DNA from: Dissulfurirhabdus thermomarina
GTDB lineage: Bacteria; Desulfobacterota; Dissulfuribacteria; Dissulfuribacterales; Dissulfurirhabdaceae
NCBI RefSeq assembly: GCF_012979235.1
Contig: NZ_JAATWC010000005.1
Span: 1 to 64,000 of the forward strand
DNA length: 64,000 nucleotides
Direction of reading: 5' to 3'
Shown here: positions 53,307-60,559 of the stretch, piece by piece
Numbering within the stretch: position 1 is the first letter of the stretch
How the letters are laid out: every line of letters begins with the position of its first letter
Position numbers and translations under genes: made by a program
Notes under the pieces: model-generated
Databases searched by the model: none
Seen by the model: the letters and a program-made list of their open reading frames with translations, nothing else
Told to the model about the DNA's origin: nothing

Positions 53307-54887
53307 CTAGAAGAGGAACTGGTACATCACCCGGAAGCGGTAGTCGTCCTGGTCCCCGGGGCTCAGCTCGGGGGTGACGCCGAAGGCCGCCGCCTCGGCC
53401 GCGGTCACCTGGGTGAATTCGCGGCGGCCCCAGGCGACGTCCGCCGTGACGTACTGGTTGAACCCGTGGAGGTAGTAGTTCACCCCCAGGACGTACTGCT
53501 GGAGGTTGTCCTCCACGGCCTCGCCCCCGTCCTCGAAGGTGACGAGCCCGAGGCCGCTCTTCAGGGAGGCGGCGGCGTCGTTGTCGCGGATCCGCTCGAA
53601 GTAGGCGGCCTTGGCCACCAGCTCCAGCCGCTTGGGAATCACGAAGTAGCCGAGGTTGATCCGGGCGGCCAGGCGGTCCCAGGTCTCCTGGTCGCTGGAG
53701 GCCGTGGTGCCCTTGCCGGGATCCTGCACGAACTCCTCCCAGCCGGCCTCGAGATCCAGGGACAGGCCTCGGAACCGGAAGAGCAGGGCGGTGTCGAATC
53801 CGTAGTTCCGGGTGTCGTGCCAGGTCTTCGGGTTCGTGGTGGCGGCGTCGAGCTGGTGGTAGGCCTTGACGCGGTCCGTGGAGTGGAAGCCCCCGATCAC
53901 CAGCGCCGCCAGGGGCCGGGTGTTGTAGCCGTAGTCGCCCTGGCTGAAGTAATTGTTGAACCCGCTCGGGCCCAGGGGGCCCTTGGGGTCGGACCCCGGC
54001 AGGAAGTTGATCCCGATCCGGGCCACGTAGAGCATGTCGGCGTCCTGGCTGGACCAGGCCCGGGTGTCTCGGCCGTTGAAGACGCCCACGCGGTAGTCGA
54101 TGAAGTCCTTCCGGCCGAGGAGGTCCAGGTCGCCGTTCAGGACCACGCCCTGGGAGCGGTAGAGGAGCATCCCCCCGGTGGGGAAGCCGCAGGAATCCCG
54201 GTGTTTGCTCACCCGGAGCCGGGCGTTGTCCCCCGGGAAGTCGTAGAGGCGGTTGCCGAAGAGGTCCTTGTCCATCTCGGAATCACCGGTGAAGATGGTC
54301 CGGTCCGTGCCGTTCTGGCGGAACCCGGACTGCCAGTACTCCATGCCGAAGGGGATCTTCATGCGCCCGAACTGGACCCGCAGGGCGCGGAACTTCTGCC
54401 ACTGGACGAAGGCGTCGTGGACGTTGACGGCGCTCTGGGGCTCGAGCTGGACGTGGACGAAGTAGCGCCAGTCCGGGGAGGGGGCGGTGCCGTCCACGAA
54501 GAACCGGAGCCGGCGCATCACGAAGGAGCTGTAGTTCTCGTCGTTGTCCGTGACGTCGTCCGCCAGGGCGTCGTCCGGGACGGCGTAGGTGTAGCGGAGC
54601 TGGATGCCCGTCCGGAAGCGGAACTTGTAGGAGCTGCCGGAGGCGGGGTCCGTGTACTCGATGCGGAAGCCGTTTTTCCAGTAGGCCTTGGCGGCGCCGG
54701 ACGGCGCGGCGGCCCGGTCGCGCTCGAGCCGGCCGAGGCGTTCCTGGAGGTCCCGGACCTGGGCCTTCAAGGCCCGGATCTCCCCGTCGTCCGCCGCCCG
54801 GGCGGACACGGGGGACCATGGACTCAGGCCTGCGAGGAACGCGAAAAGGGACAGGACGGCGGTCTTCATGGTGTTTTCGATGTGCAT
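53307..54887 (-). CDS. phosphate-selective-type (OprP/OprO-like) outer-membrane porin
   Basis: Outer-membrane channel of 526 aa. A signal peptide (KTAVLSLFAFLAGLSPWSPVSARA) is followed by a short coiled coil (EIRALKAQVRDLQERLGRLERD), often seen in trimeric porins. The beta-barrel then has the OprP-family segments FRFRTGIQLRYTY, MRRLRFFVDGTAPSPDWRYFVHVQLEP, and RVQFGRMKIPFGMEYWQSG. The protein ends in Phe (MYQFLF), as expected for barrel insertion. ATG 54887 has GGAGGG at a good distance; ATG 54869 is the alternative. Phosphate selectivity is only a family label. The gene is monocistronic with a strong terminator. Confidence 0.88.
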   Translation of the reverse strand: MHIENTMKTAVLSLFAFLAGLSPWSPVSARAADDGEIRALKAQVRDLQERLGRLERDRAAAPSGAAKAYWKNGFRIEYTDPASGSSYKFRFRTGIQLRYTYAVPDDALADDVTDNDENYSSFVMRRLRFFVDGTAPSPDWRYFVHVQLEPQSAVNVHDAFVQWQKFRALRVQFGRMKIPFGMEYWQSGFRQNGTDRTIFTGDSEMDKDLFGNRLYDFPGDNARLRVSKHRDSCGFPTGGMLLYRSQGVVLNGDLDLLGRKDFIDYRVGVFNGRDTRAWSSQDADMLYVARIGINFLPGSDPKGPLGPSGFNNYFSQGDYGYNTRPLAALVIGGFHSTDRVKAYHQLDAATTNPKTWHDTRNYGFDTALLFRFRGLSLDLEAGWEEFVQDPGKGTTASSDQETWDRLAARINLGYFVIPKRLELVAKAAYFERIRDNDAAASLKSGLGLVTFEDGGEAVEDNLQQYVLGVNYYLHGFNQYVTADVAWGRREFTQVTAAEAAAFGVTPELSPGDQDDYRFRVMYQFLF

Positions 54888-55065
54888 GGGGATCCCTCCA
54901 TACCCTGGGGTCGGACGCCGGATCGGTGCAAAGCCCCGGCGGCCGGCGCCCGTGGAAAAAGGAACTGGTGAAGCGGAACCATCCCTCTTCTCCGCTTATC
55001 GGATGCCTGCCGGGGAGCTTGAGCGCCGTGGCCGGACGGGGACGGGGCCCGGAGAGGGGGGATGC

Positions 55066-55142
55066 TGGTCCGCCCATCAGGACTCGAACCTGAAACCTGC
55101 GGATTAGAAGTCCGCTGCTCTATCCAGTTGAGCTATGGGCGG
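55066..55142 (-). tRNA. tRNA-Arg (anticodon TCT)
   Basis: A full cloverleaf of 77 nt: acceptor CCGCCCA pairs with TGGGCGG, the D-arm is GCTC...GAGC, the anticodon stem GCGGA/TCCGC carries loop CTTCTAA (anticodon TCT, reading AGA/AGG), and the T-arm is TCAGG/CCTGA with TTCGAGT. The discriminator A and CCA are encoded. In this GC-rich genome AGA and AGG codons are rare. Confidence 0.97.
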
Positions 55143-55177
55143 AGGAGAGGCCCGGCCGGCTCCGGACCGTGGTTTCG

Positions 55178-55206
55178 TCTATAATCTCTTCGGCACACCT
55201 TGTAAA
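55178..55206 (-). promoter_or_regulatory. sigma70-type promoter of tRNA-Arg
   Basis: On the minus strand TTTACA (55206-55201), a 17-bp spacer and TATAGA (55183-55178) precede the tRNA, with transcription expected to begin near 55171, about 29 bases before the mature 5' end. Confidence 0.75.
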
Positions 55207-55230
55207 GGAAGCCCCCGCGCCGGGCCGGGG

Positions 55231-55260
55231 TTGCCCGGCGTCCGGTCTCCAGCCTAGAAT
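55231..55260 (+). promoter_or_regulatory. possible plus-strand promoter
   Basis: TTGCCC (55231-55236), an 18-bp spacer and TAGAAT (55255-55260) are placed to transcribe through the 28-bp palindrome at 55272-55299 into a small reading frame at 55309. Confidence 0.35.
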
Positions 55261-55271
55261 GGGGATCATGC

Positions 55272-55299
55272 CCGGCGCGGCCCGGCCGGGCCGCGCCGG
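55272..55299. repeat. perfect 28-bp palindrome
   Basis: CCGGCGCGGCCCGG followed directly by its reverse complement CCGGGCCGCGCCGG, with no spacer. It lies between a promoter-like sequence and a GGAGGAGG site, so it could form a leader hairpin or cruciform. The rest of the 425-bp gap between the tRNA and the gene at 55568 holds no recognised gene. Confidence 0.6.
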
Positions 55300-55308
55300 A
55301 GGAGGCGC

Positions 55309-55536
55309 ATGCCCCACCTTCCCGCCATCTCCGCCGCAATGCCGACGCCGGACTGGCCCCGCGGCGCCATTGTCCGCCGCTCCCCCGGCGCGGCCCGGGG
55401 TACCCGGGGCGGGGCGTCCGAGCCGGGGCGCTCGGAGCCGACACCTTTGTCCTTCCCTCGCCTCCATCGGCGGGTGCAACCCTATGCCGCCGCACCGGGG
55501 CCGGAAACCGGGCGGATCATCGACGTCTACGTCTAA
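55309..55536 (+). CDS. doubtful small reading frame after the palindrome
   Basis: 75 aa starting MPHLPAISAAMPTPDWPRG, rich in Pro, Arg and Gly, with GGAGGAGG three bases before the ATG and a promoter-like sequence 50 bp upstream. There is no recognisable domain, and its composition is what random GC-rich DNA would give. It may be only a leader or nothing at all; I list it because the upstream signals are coherent. Confidence 0.25.
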   Translation: MPHLPAISAAMPTPDWPRGAIVRRSPGAARGTRGGASEPGRSEPTPLSFPRLHRRVQPYAAAPGPETGRIIDVYV

Positions 55537-55567
55537 AGGGGGACGACGTGGATCCGGCGGCGCCGGA

Positions 55568-55954
55568 TCAGTGCAGCTGCCGCGGGTTCCGGAAGAGGCG
55601 GAGGCGGCCGTCCGGGGCGATCTCCGCCAGGAGCTTGTGGGCCCGTCGGGCGATCTCCAGCATGTGGCGGGTGCCCTCGCTCTTGCCGTCCCAGAAGCAG
55701 ATCACCACGTCGGCGGAGCGGAGGATGACCTCGTTGCGCATCATGGTTCCCTTGAGACCGTGTTTTTCCCACTGGGAAGGGATGATCTTGACCTCCAGGC
55801 CCGCCTCGGCGCCGTAGCGTTCCCCGAGGCGGTCCGCGCCGGGGGCGTTCCCGGAAAGGATCACGTCGCCCGGGACGAGCAGGTGGTCGAGCACGTCCCG
55901 CACCAGTTCATAGGAATCGATGCTCCTCGAACCGCATACCGCTACCTTCGCCAC
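55568..55954 (-). CDS. SLOG/DUF2493-like Rossmann-fold protein
   Basis: A 128-aa protein beginning KVAVCGSRSIDSYELV, with ILSGNAPGADRLGERYGAEAG and MRNEVILRSADVVICFWDGKSEGTRHML. This pattern (GSR near the start, SGxAxGAD, R-N, and W-x-G-x-S-x-GT) is that of small SLOG-superfamily proteins related to DprA and the lysine decarboxylase-like fold, thought to bind nucleotides or nucleotide derivatives. The GTG start at 55954 follows a perfect AAGGAGG. No partner gene (such as a NUDIX or Sir2 effector) is adjacent. Ligand unknown. Confidence 0.8.
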   Translation of the reverse strand: MAKVAVCGSRSIDSYELVRDVLDHLLVPGDVILSGNAPGADRLGERYGAEAGLEVKIIPSQWEKHGLKGTMMRNEVILRSADVVICFWDGKSEGTRHMLEIARRAHKLLAEIAPDGRLRLFRNPRQLH

Positions 55955-55979
55955 GGGTGCCTCCTTGCGCCAACTTCGG

Positions 55980-56008
55980 TTGACGCGGCTTCTGGGGGGT
56001 GGTTATTG
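55980..56008 (+). promoter_or_regulatory. probable promoter of feoA
   Basis: TTGACG (55980-55985), a 17-bp spacer and TTATTG (56003-56008) lie about 155 bp before the feoA start. No convincing Fur box was recognised. Confidence 0.45.
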
Positions 56009-56162
56009 ATTGTCACAGTTTCGTCCGCCGCATCCGGTGATCCCGGCAGTCTGGGCGGAGACCGCCTCGCCGATGGGGTGGGACGCGTCACGCACGATCC
56101 ACCGAAATATAGGCCACCGGCGGACCGGATGTCCACCGGCCGTGAAAGGAAGGAAGACCGAC

Positions 56163-56387
56163 ATGACATTGGACGATCTCCGGACCGGGGAGAAGGGGAG
56201 GGTGGTTCGCCTCGAGGCCACGGGGCCGTTCAAGAAGCGGCTGCTCGAGATGGGGTTCGTGGCCGGCGCCGAGGTGGAGGTCATCCGCTACGCCCCCCTC
56301 AAGGACCCGGTGGAGTTCCGGGTGAAGGGCTACCACGTCAGCCTTCGCCACGAGGAGGCGGCCCGCATCGTGGTGGAACCGGCCTGA
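56163..56387 (+). CDS. feoA: FeoA-domain protein (orphan)
   Basis: A 74-aa SH3-like FeoA protein: MTLDDLRTGEKGRVVRLEA, KKRLLEMGFVAGAEVEVIRYAPLKDPVEFRVKGYHVSLRHEEA. FeoA normally assists the ferrous iron permease FeoB, but no feoB lies in this window; the gene ends 28 bp from a convergent gene. Stand-alone FeoA proteins are common in anaerobes and may act elsewhere in metal control. ATG 56163 has GGAAGGAAG upstream. Confidence 0.9.
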   Translation: MTLDDLRTGEKGRVVRLEATGPFKKRLLEMGFVAGAEVEVIRYAPLKDPVEFRVKGYHVSLRHEEAARIVVEPA

Positions 56388-56415
56388 GGCGCCGCGCCCC
56401 GCGGGCATGCGGCGG

Positions 56416-56718
56416 CTACTGCTCGTCGGGGCCGGCGATGTGGTCCCGGATGATGTCCTTCACGTTTTCCAGGGTGTAGAGGACGTCGTGGATGGTGGCC
56501 TGGGGGTGCTCTTCGCAGAAGTCGTCCACCACCGCCAGGATCCGCTCGGTGAGGTCCTCGAACTGGTCGATGGTGAGGTTGCTGGCGGGTTCGTTGGCGA
56601 GCAGCCGGTCGAGGTCGATGCCGTGGTCCCGGATGAGCTCTTCCTTGATCATCTCGAGGCGCCGCACCCGGCCCCGGGTGAGGCGCTTCTTGTCGTTGAT
56701 GCTGACGATCTTGTCCAT
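56416..56718 (-). CDS. conserved-looking hypothetical protein in the hpr-ptsI-hemW cluster
   Basis: A 100-aa soluble, highly charged and probably all-helical protein (MDKIVSINDKKRLTRGRVRRLEMIKEELI, then DQFEDLTERILAVVDDFCEEHPQATIHDVLYTLENVKDII). There is no signal peptide or metal motif. ATG 56718 has CAGGAG about ten bases upstream; a longer form from 56748 overlaps that site. It follows hemW by 71 bp on the same strand. I do not recognise the family; the ordered helices and normal codon use argue that it is real. Confidence 0.7.
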   Translation of the reverse strand: MDKIVSINDKKRLTRGRVRRLEMIKEELIRDHGIDLDRLLANEPASNLTIDQFEDLTERILAVVDDFCEEHPQATIHDVLYTLENVKDIIRDHIAGPDEQ

Positions 56719-56789
56719 GGACGGCCGCTCCTGGGTTTCCTGACCCATTCTAGCGCACCGCCGGGGCCCGGGGCAAGCCTCCGCGGGGG

Positions 56790-57920
56790 TCAGACCAGCT
56801 CCATCCAGACCTGGTTGGCGAGCCGCCGGCCGCGCCGGGTGAGGCGGATCCCGGCGGCGTCCGCCTCGAGGAGCCCGGCCTCCACGAGCCGCACCAACCG
56901 CCGCCCGTAGTAGGCCGCCGGGTCCAGGCCCCAGCGCCGCCGGAAGCGTTCCGGGTCGATGCCGTCCCGGGTCCGGAGGGCAAGGACCACCGCCTCGCGG
57001 AACCGGGCCTCCGGGTCGAGTTCCTCCCGTTCCTCCCGGGGGTCTTCACCCCGGAGGACCCGGTCGATGTAGGCCAGGGTGTCCGGGACGTTCCGGACGC
57101 GGGCCGGCGGAAGGAAGGAGGCGGCGGCGGCGCCGAGGCCGAGGTAGGGGCCTTCGTCCCAGTAGTTCAGGTTGTGGCGGCAGGCCCCGCCGGGCCGGGC
57201 GAAGTTCGAGATCTCGTACTGCCGGTAGCCGTGGGCCTCGAGGATGTCTTCCGCCAGGTCCGTGAGCCGGCTCCGGAGGGCCTGCCCCGGCAGGCGGAGC
57301 CGCCCGGCCTGGACCGCGGCCGCCAGCGGCGTCCCGGCCTCCACCGACAGCTCGTAGGCCGAGACGTGTTCCGGCCCCAGCTCCACCACCGCCTCGAGCG
57401 CGGCCATCCATTCCGCGGGGTCCTGCCCCGGCCATCCGAAGATGAGGTCCACCCCCACCCGGAGGCCAGCCCCGGCGGCGGCCGCCACGGCGGCCCGGCC
57501 CTGGCTCGCGTCGTGGGGGCGGCCGAGGACGCGGAGGGCCCGGTCGGACATCCCCTGGAGGCCGATACTCACGCGGTTGACGCCGGCGGCCTTGAGGCGG
57601 GCGAGGCCTTCCCGGGTGGTGGACTCCGGGTTGGCCTCCACGGTGACCTCGGGGGCGTCACCCCACGTGAAGGCGGCAAGCAGTTCCCGCACCAGGTCCG
57701 CCAGGGCATCGGCGGGGAGGGTGGTGGGGGTCCCGCCCCCCACGTAGAGCGTGGAGAAGGTCAGCCGCCGCACCTCCGGCGCCTCGGCCATCCGCCGGGC
57801 CTCCGCCCGCAGCGCCTCGAGGTAGCGCGCCTTCACCCGGCCGGACGCCGGCGCGGAGACGAAGTCGCAGTAGGGGCACTTCGTGGCGCAGAAGGGGACG
57901 TGGACGTAGAGGCCGGCCAT
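56790..57920 (-). CDS. hemW: HemW-family radical SAM protein (coproporphyrinogen oxidase-like)
   Basis: A 376-aa radical SAM protein: MAGLYVHVPFCATKCPYCDF has the CxxxCxxC cluster at Cys11/15/18, then LYVGGGTPTTLP, TVEANPES, NRVSIGLQGMSDRALRVLGRPH and YEISNFARPGGACRHNLNYW. HemW proteins are haem chaperones rather than true HemN oxidases; the shorter N-terminus here fits HemW. The start overlaps the ptsI stop by one base (TGATG). A haem chaperone would suit an organism making multihaem cytochromes. Confidence 0.9.
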   Translation of the reverse strand: MAGLYVHVPFCATKCPYCDFVSAPASGRVKARYLEALRAEARRMAEAPEVRRLTFSTLYVGGGTPTTLPADALADLVRELLAAFTWGDAPEVTVEANPESTTREGLARLKAAGVNRVSIGLQGMSDRALRVLGRPHDASQGRAAVAAAAGAGLRVGVDLIFGWPGQDPAEWMAALEAVVELGPEHVSAYELSVEAGTPLAAAVQAGRLRLPGQALRSRLTDLAEDILEAHGYRQYEISNFARPGGACRHNLNYWDEGPYLGLGAAAASFLPPARVRNVPDTLAYIDRVLRGEDPREEREELDPEARFREAVVLALRTRDGIDPERFRRRWGLDPAAYYGRRLVRLVEAGLLEADAAGIRLTRRGRRLANQVWMELV

Positions 57921-59743
57921 CAGGCCGTGGAGGCCGCGGTGTCTTCCGCCCGAAGCGCGGTGTAGAGGTCCGTGGCGGCCTCGAAGTCGCCCGGGTAGTG
58001 CTGGTCGAGGAAGTCCGCGAGCCGTTCCCGGACCTCCCTCGCCGTGGAGGCCGCGAGCAGGTCCCCCGCCAGGCGGCGGCACGCCTCCTGGTCGGAGAGG
58101 CGGATCATCCGCTTCACCCGGGGGATGGCCAGGGCGTTCATGCTGAGCTCGTCGAGCCCCATGCCCAGCAGCACCGGGACGTAGGTGGCCTCGCCGGCCA
58201 TCTCACCGCACATGGCCACCTCGATGCCCGCCTGGTGGGCGGCCTCGGTGGCCTGGCGGATGAGGCGGAGCACCCCGGGGTGCAGGGGCTCGTAGAGATG
58301 GGCCACGTGTTCGTTCACCCGGTCGATGGCCAGGGCGTACTGGATGAGGTCATTGGTGCCGATGCTGAAGAAGTCCACCTCGCGGGCCAGGACGTCGGCC
58401 ATGGTCACCGCGGTGGGGACCTCGATCATGATGCCCACCGGGAGGTCGTCCCGGAAGGGGACCCCCTCCCGCCGCAGCTCCTCTCGGGTGGCTTCGAGGT
58501 GCTCCTTGACGGCCAGGATCTCCATGTGGCCCGAGATCATGGGGAAGAGGATCCGGACGTCGCCGTGGACGCTGGCCCGGAGGATGGCCCGGAGCTGGGT
58601 GCGGAAGAGCTTCGGCTCCTTGAGGCAGAGCCGGGTGGCCCGGAGCCCCAGGGCGGGGTTGATCTCGTCGCCCAGCGAGACGGTGGAGACGAACTTGTCG
58701 CCCCCGATGTCCAGGGTCCGGATGGTGACGGGGTAGGGGGCCAGGCGCTCGGCCACCTCCCGGTAGGCCCGGTAGAGGGTGTCCTCGGAGGGGAGAGACC
58801 GGCTGGCCAGGTAGAGGAACTCGGTTCGGAAGAGTCCGATCCCCTCGGCCCCGTACTCGATCACCGTGGGGATCTCGTCCAGGAGCTCGATGTTGGCCTT
58901 GATCTTGACCCGGTAGCCGTCCCGGGTCTCCGCCGGGAGGTGGCTGTGGTGGATGAAATCGAGCCGTTGCCGGATGCACTTTTCCCGCCGCTCGAGGAAG
59001 TGGCGGCGCATGGTCTCGTCGGGGCCCACGATGACCTCGCCGGTCATCCCGTCCACGATGACCTGCTCGCCGGGGGCGATGGCCCCGGTGGCGTTCTCGA
59101 GGCCCACCACGGCGGGGATGCCCAGGGACCGGGCCATGATGGCCGTGTGGGAGGTGCGGCTGCCAACGTCGGTGAGAAAGGCCAGGATCCGGTCGGGACG
59201 CATCCGCGTGGTATCGGCCGGGGAGAGGTCGTGGGCCACCACGATGGCGGGCTCGTCGATCTCGTCGATGTCCGTCTCGCGCTGCCCGGTCAGGAGGCGC
59301 AGGAGCTGGCGGCTGACGTATTCCACGTCTTCCACCCGGTCGCGGATGTAGGGGTCTCGGATCTGGCGGAAGAGGCCCCGGACGTGTGCCAGGGCCTTCT
59401 CCAGGGCCCACTCGGCGTTGACCCCCTCCTCCTCGATGATCCGGAGCGTCCGGTCGTAGAGCATCCGGTCCTTGAGCATGAGCCGCTGGGACTCGAGGAT
59501 CCCGGAGTGTTCCCGGAGCTCCTCGGGCAGGTCCTGGATGAGGTCCTCGATGTTGGCGGCGGCCCGGGCGACGGCGTCCTCGAAGCGGGCCTGCTCGGGG
59601 GCGACCTCCGCGGGCTCGATGCGCCGCCGCGGGTACCGGAGGCGGTCCCGGTTCAGATGGAAGACGGGGCCCAGGACGATCCCCGGCGAGACGCCGATGC
59701 CCTTCAGGACGGTGGGCCGGTGGTTTTCCGGGGGGTGGGCCAT
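57920..59743 (-). CDS. ptsI: phosphoenolpyruvate-protein phosphotransferase (enzyme I)
   Basis: Takes phosphate from PEP and passes it to HPr. The 607-aa protein has the phospho-His region DVGSRTSHTAIMARSLGIPAVVG (about residue 190). The PEP-binding barrel segments include EGIGLFRTEFLYL, RTLDIGGDKF, LGLRATRLCL, ILFPMISG, GIMIEVPTAV, FFSIGTNDLIQYALAIDR and VAMCGEMAG. The start overlaps the hpr stop by one base. No sugar-specific EII gene is in view, so this is likely a regulatory or reduced PTS. Confidence 0.95.
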   Translation of the reverse strand: MAHPPENHRPTVLKGIGVSPGIVLGPVFHLNRDRLRYPRRRIEPAEVAPEQARFEDAVARAAANIEDLIQDLPEELREHSGILESQRLMLKDRMLYDRTLRIIEEEGVNAEWALEKALAHVRGLFRQIRDPYIRDRVEDVEYVSRQLLRLLTGQRETDIDEIDEPAIVVAHDLSPADTTRMRPDRILAFLTDVGSRTSHTAIMARSLGIPAVVGLENATGAIAPGEQVIVDGMTGEVIVGPDETMRRHFLERREKCIRQRLDFIHHSHLPAETRDGYRVKIKANIELLDEIPTVIEYGAEGIGLFRTEFLYLASRSLPSEDTLYRAYREVAERLAPYPVTIRTLDIGGDKFVSTVSLGDEINPALGLRATRLCLKEPKLFRTQLRAILRASVHGDVRILFPMISGHMEILAVKEHLEATREELRREGVPFRDDLPVGIMIEVPTAVTMADVLAREVDFFSIGTNDLIQYALAIDRVNEHVAHLYEPLHPGVLRLIRQATEAAHQAGIEVAMCGEMAGEATYVPVLLGMGLDELSMNALAIPRVKRMIRLSDQEACRRLAGDLLAASTAREVRERLADFLDQHYPGDFEAATDLYTALRAEDTAASTA

Positions 59744-60015
59744 CAATCCAGTTCTCCGAAGCTGTCGGTGACCAGCTGGCACAGGGTGTCCACGGCGAGC
59801 TGCGCATCGGGCCCCGAGGCCCGGATGATCAGCCGGGTGCCCTTGGGACAGGCCAGGGTGAGGACCTCGAGGATGCTCTTTCCGTCCACCGCCTCTCCGT
59901 CCCGGACCAGCCAGACCCGGGAACGGAACCCGCTGGCCATGCGGGCGAACCGGGCGGCGGGACGGGCATGGAGCCCCAGGCGGTTGGATATGGTCACTTC
60001 TCGTTCACACTGCAT
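59743..60015 (-). CDS. ptsH: phosphocarrier protein HPr
   Basis: A 90-aa HPr with the active His in NRLGLHARPAARFARMAS (about residue 16) and the regulatory-site segment GKSILEVLTLACPKGT containing the Ser46 equivalent, which an HPr kinase could phosphorylate. ATG 60015 has no strong ribosome-binding site. It heads the cluster hpr-ptsI-hemW-hypothetical. The best promoter candidate lies about 260 bp upstream (60277-60305), giving a long leader. Confidence 0.92.
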   Translation of the reverse strand: MQCEREVTISNRLGLHARPAARFARMASGFRSRVWLVRDGEAVDGKSILEVLTLACPKGTRLIIRASGPDAQLAVDTLCQLVTDSFGELD

Positions 60016-60179
60016 GCAGGCGGCCGTTGGAGCGTCCTGGATCCGTGGCGGCCTTGAGATGCATTGGGCCGGGTTGCCCGGAATTCCAGGCCATGGGCGG
60101 GCATGATCCGCCGTGGCGGACTCACCCCGCCGCCCTTCGGGGCGCTCGAGGACGGGCCATCCGCCCAGGTTGGCAACTC

Positions 60180-60207
60180 GTCGATATACTTGGGAGTATT
60201 CATCGAC
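60180..60207. repeat. interrupted inverted repeat in the hpr leader region
   Basis: GTCGA and ATACT on the left (60180-60190) pair with AGTAT and TCGAC on the right (60195-60207), with single mismatched bases between. It could be an operator or an RNA hairpin. It sits in the 544-bp gap 60016-60559, which contains two divergent promoters but no recognisable gene. Confidence 0.45.
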
Positions 60208-60276
60208 ATCGTTGCCGCCTTGCATCCGGCCCGTTCTTGGACGCCCACGGGTCCGGGGCGAAAGACGACTGTTCCC

Positions 60277-60305
60277 AACATAAAGGTTCGCCCCTTCGCC
60301 TTCAA
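60277..60305 (-). promoter_or_regulatory. probable promoter of hpr-ptsI-hemW
   Basis: On the minus strand TTGAAG (60305-60300), a 17-bp spacer and TATGTT (60282-60277). Transcription would start near 60270, leaving a leader of about 255 nt before hpr. Confidence 0.5.
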
Positions 60306-60325
60306 GCACCGGGGCCGGATCCGGC

Positions 60326-60355
60326 TTGACGGTGGGTTGCGCCATTCAGTATCCT
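60326..60355 (+). promoter_or_regulatory. probable promoter of the EF-G-like gene
   Basis: TTGACG (60326-60331), an 18-bp spacer and TATCCT (60350-60355) point toward the EF-G-like gene, with a leader of about 200 nt. It is divergent from, and 20 bp away from, the hpr promoter. Confidence 0.5.
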
Positions 60356-60559
60356 GCAGACTGGCGTGATCCTCAGCGGCGCCCCGTACCGGCCGTTCCG
60401 GCCGGGTGCCTCGCCCGGGCGTCCGGTGCCGCCAGGGGGCTTGGCCTTTGCGCGCACGGCCAGGGCCCCGCTCCGTCTCGGTCATCGACAGCAGAGGTCC
60501 CGCCCCGGGGCCGGACCCGCCCCGCGGGGAGGACCATCCACAACGGGAGGGGACGACTT

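Noticed and set aside
54900-54990. Sigma54 promoter upstream of the porin gene
   Set aside because: A GG...TTTGC pattern is present but the GG and GC are not ten bases apart.
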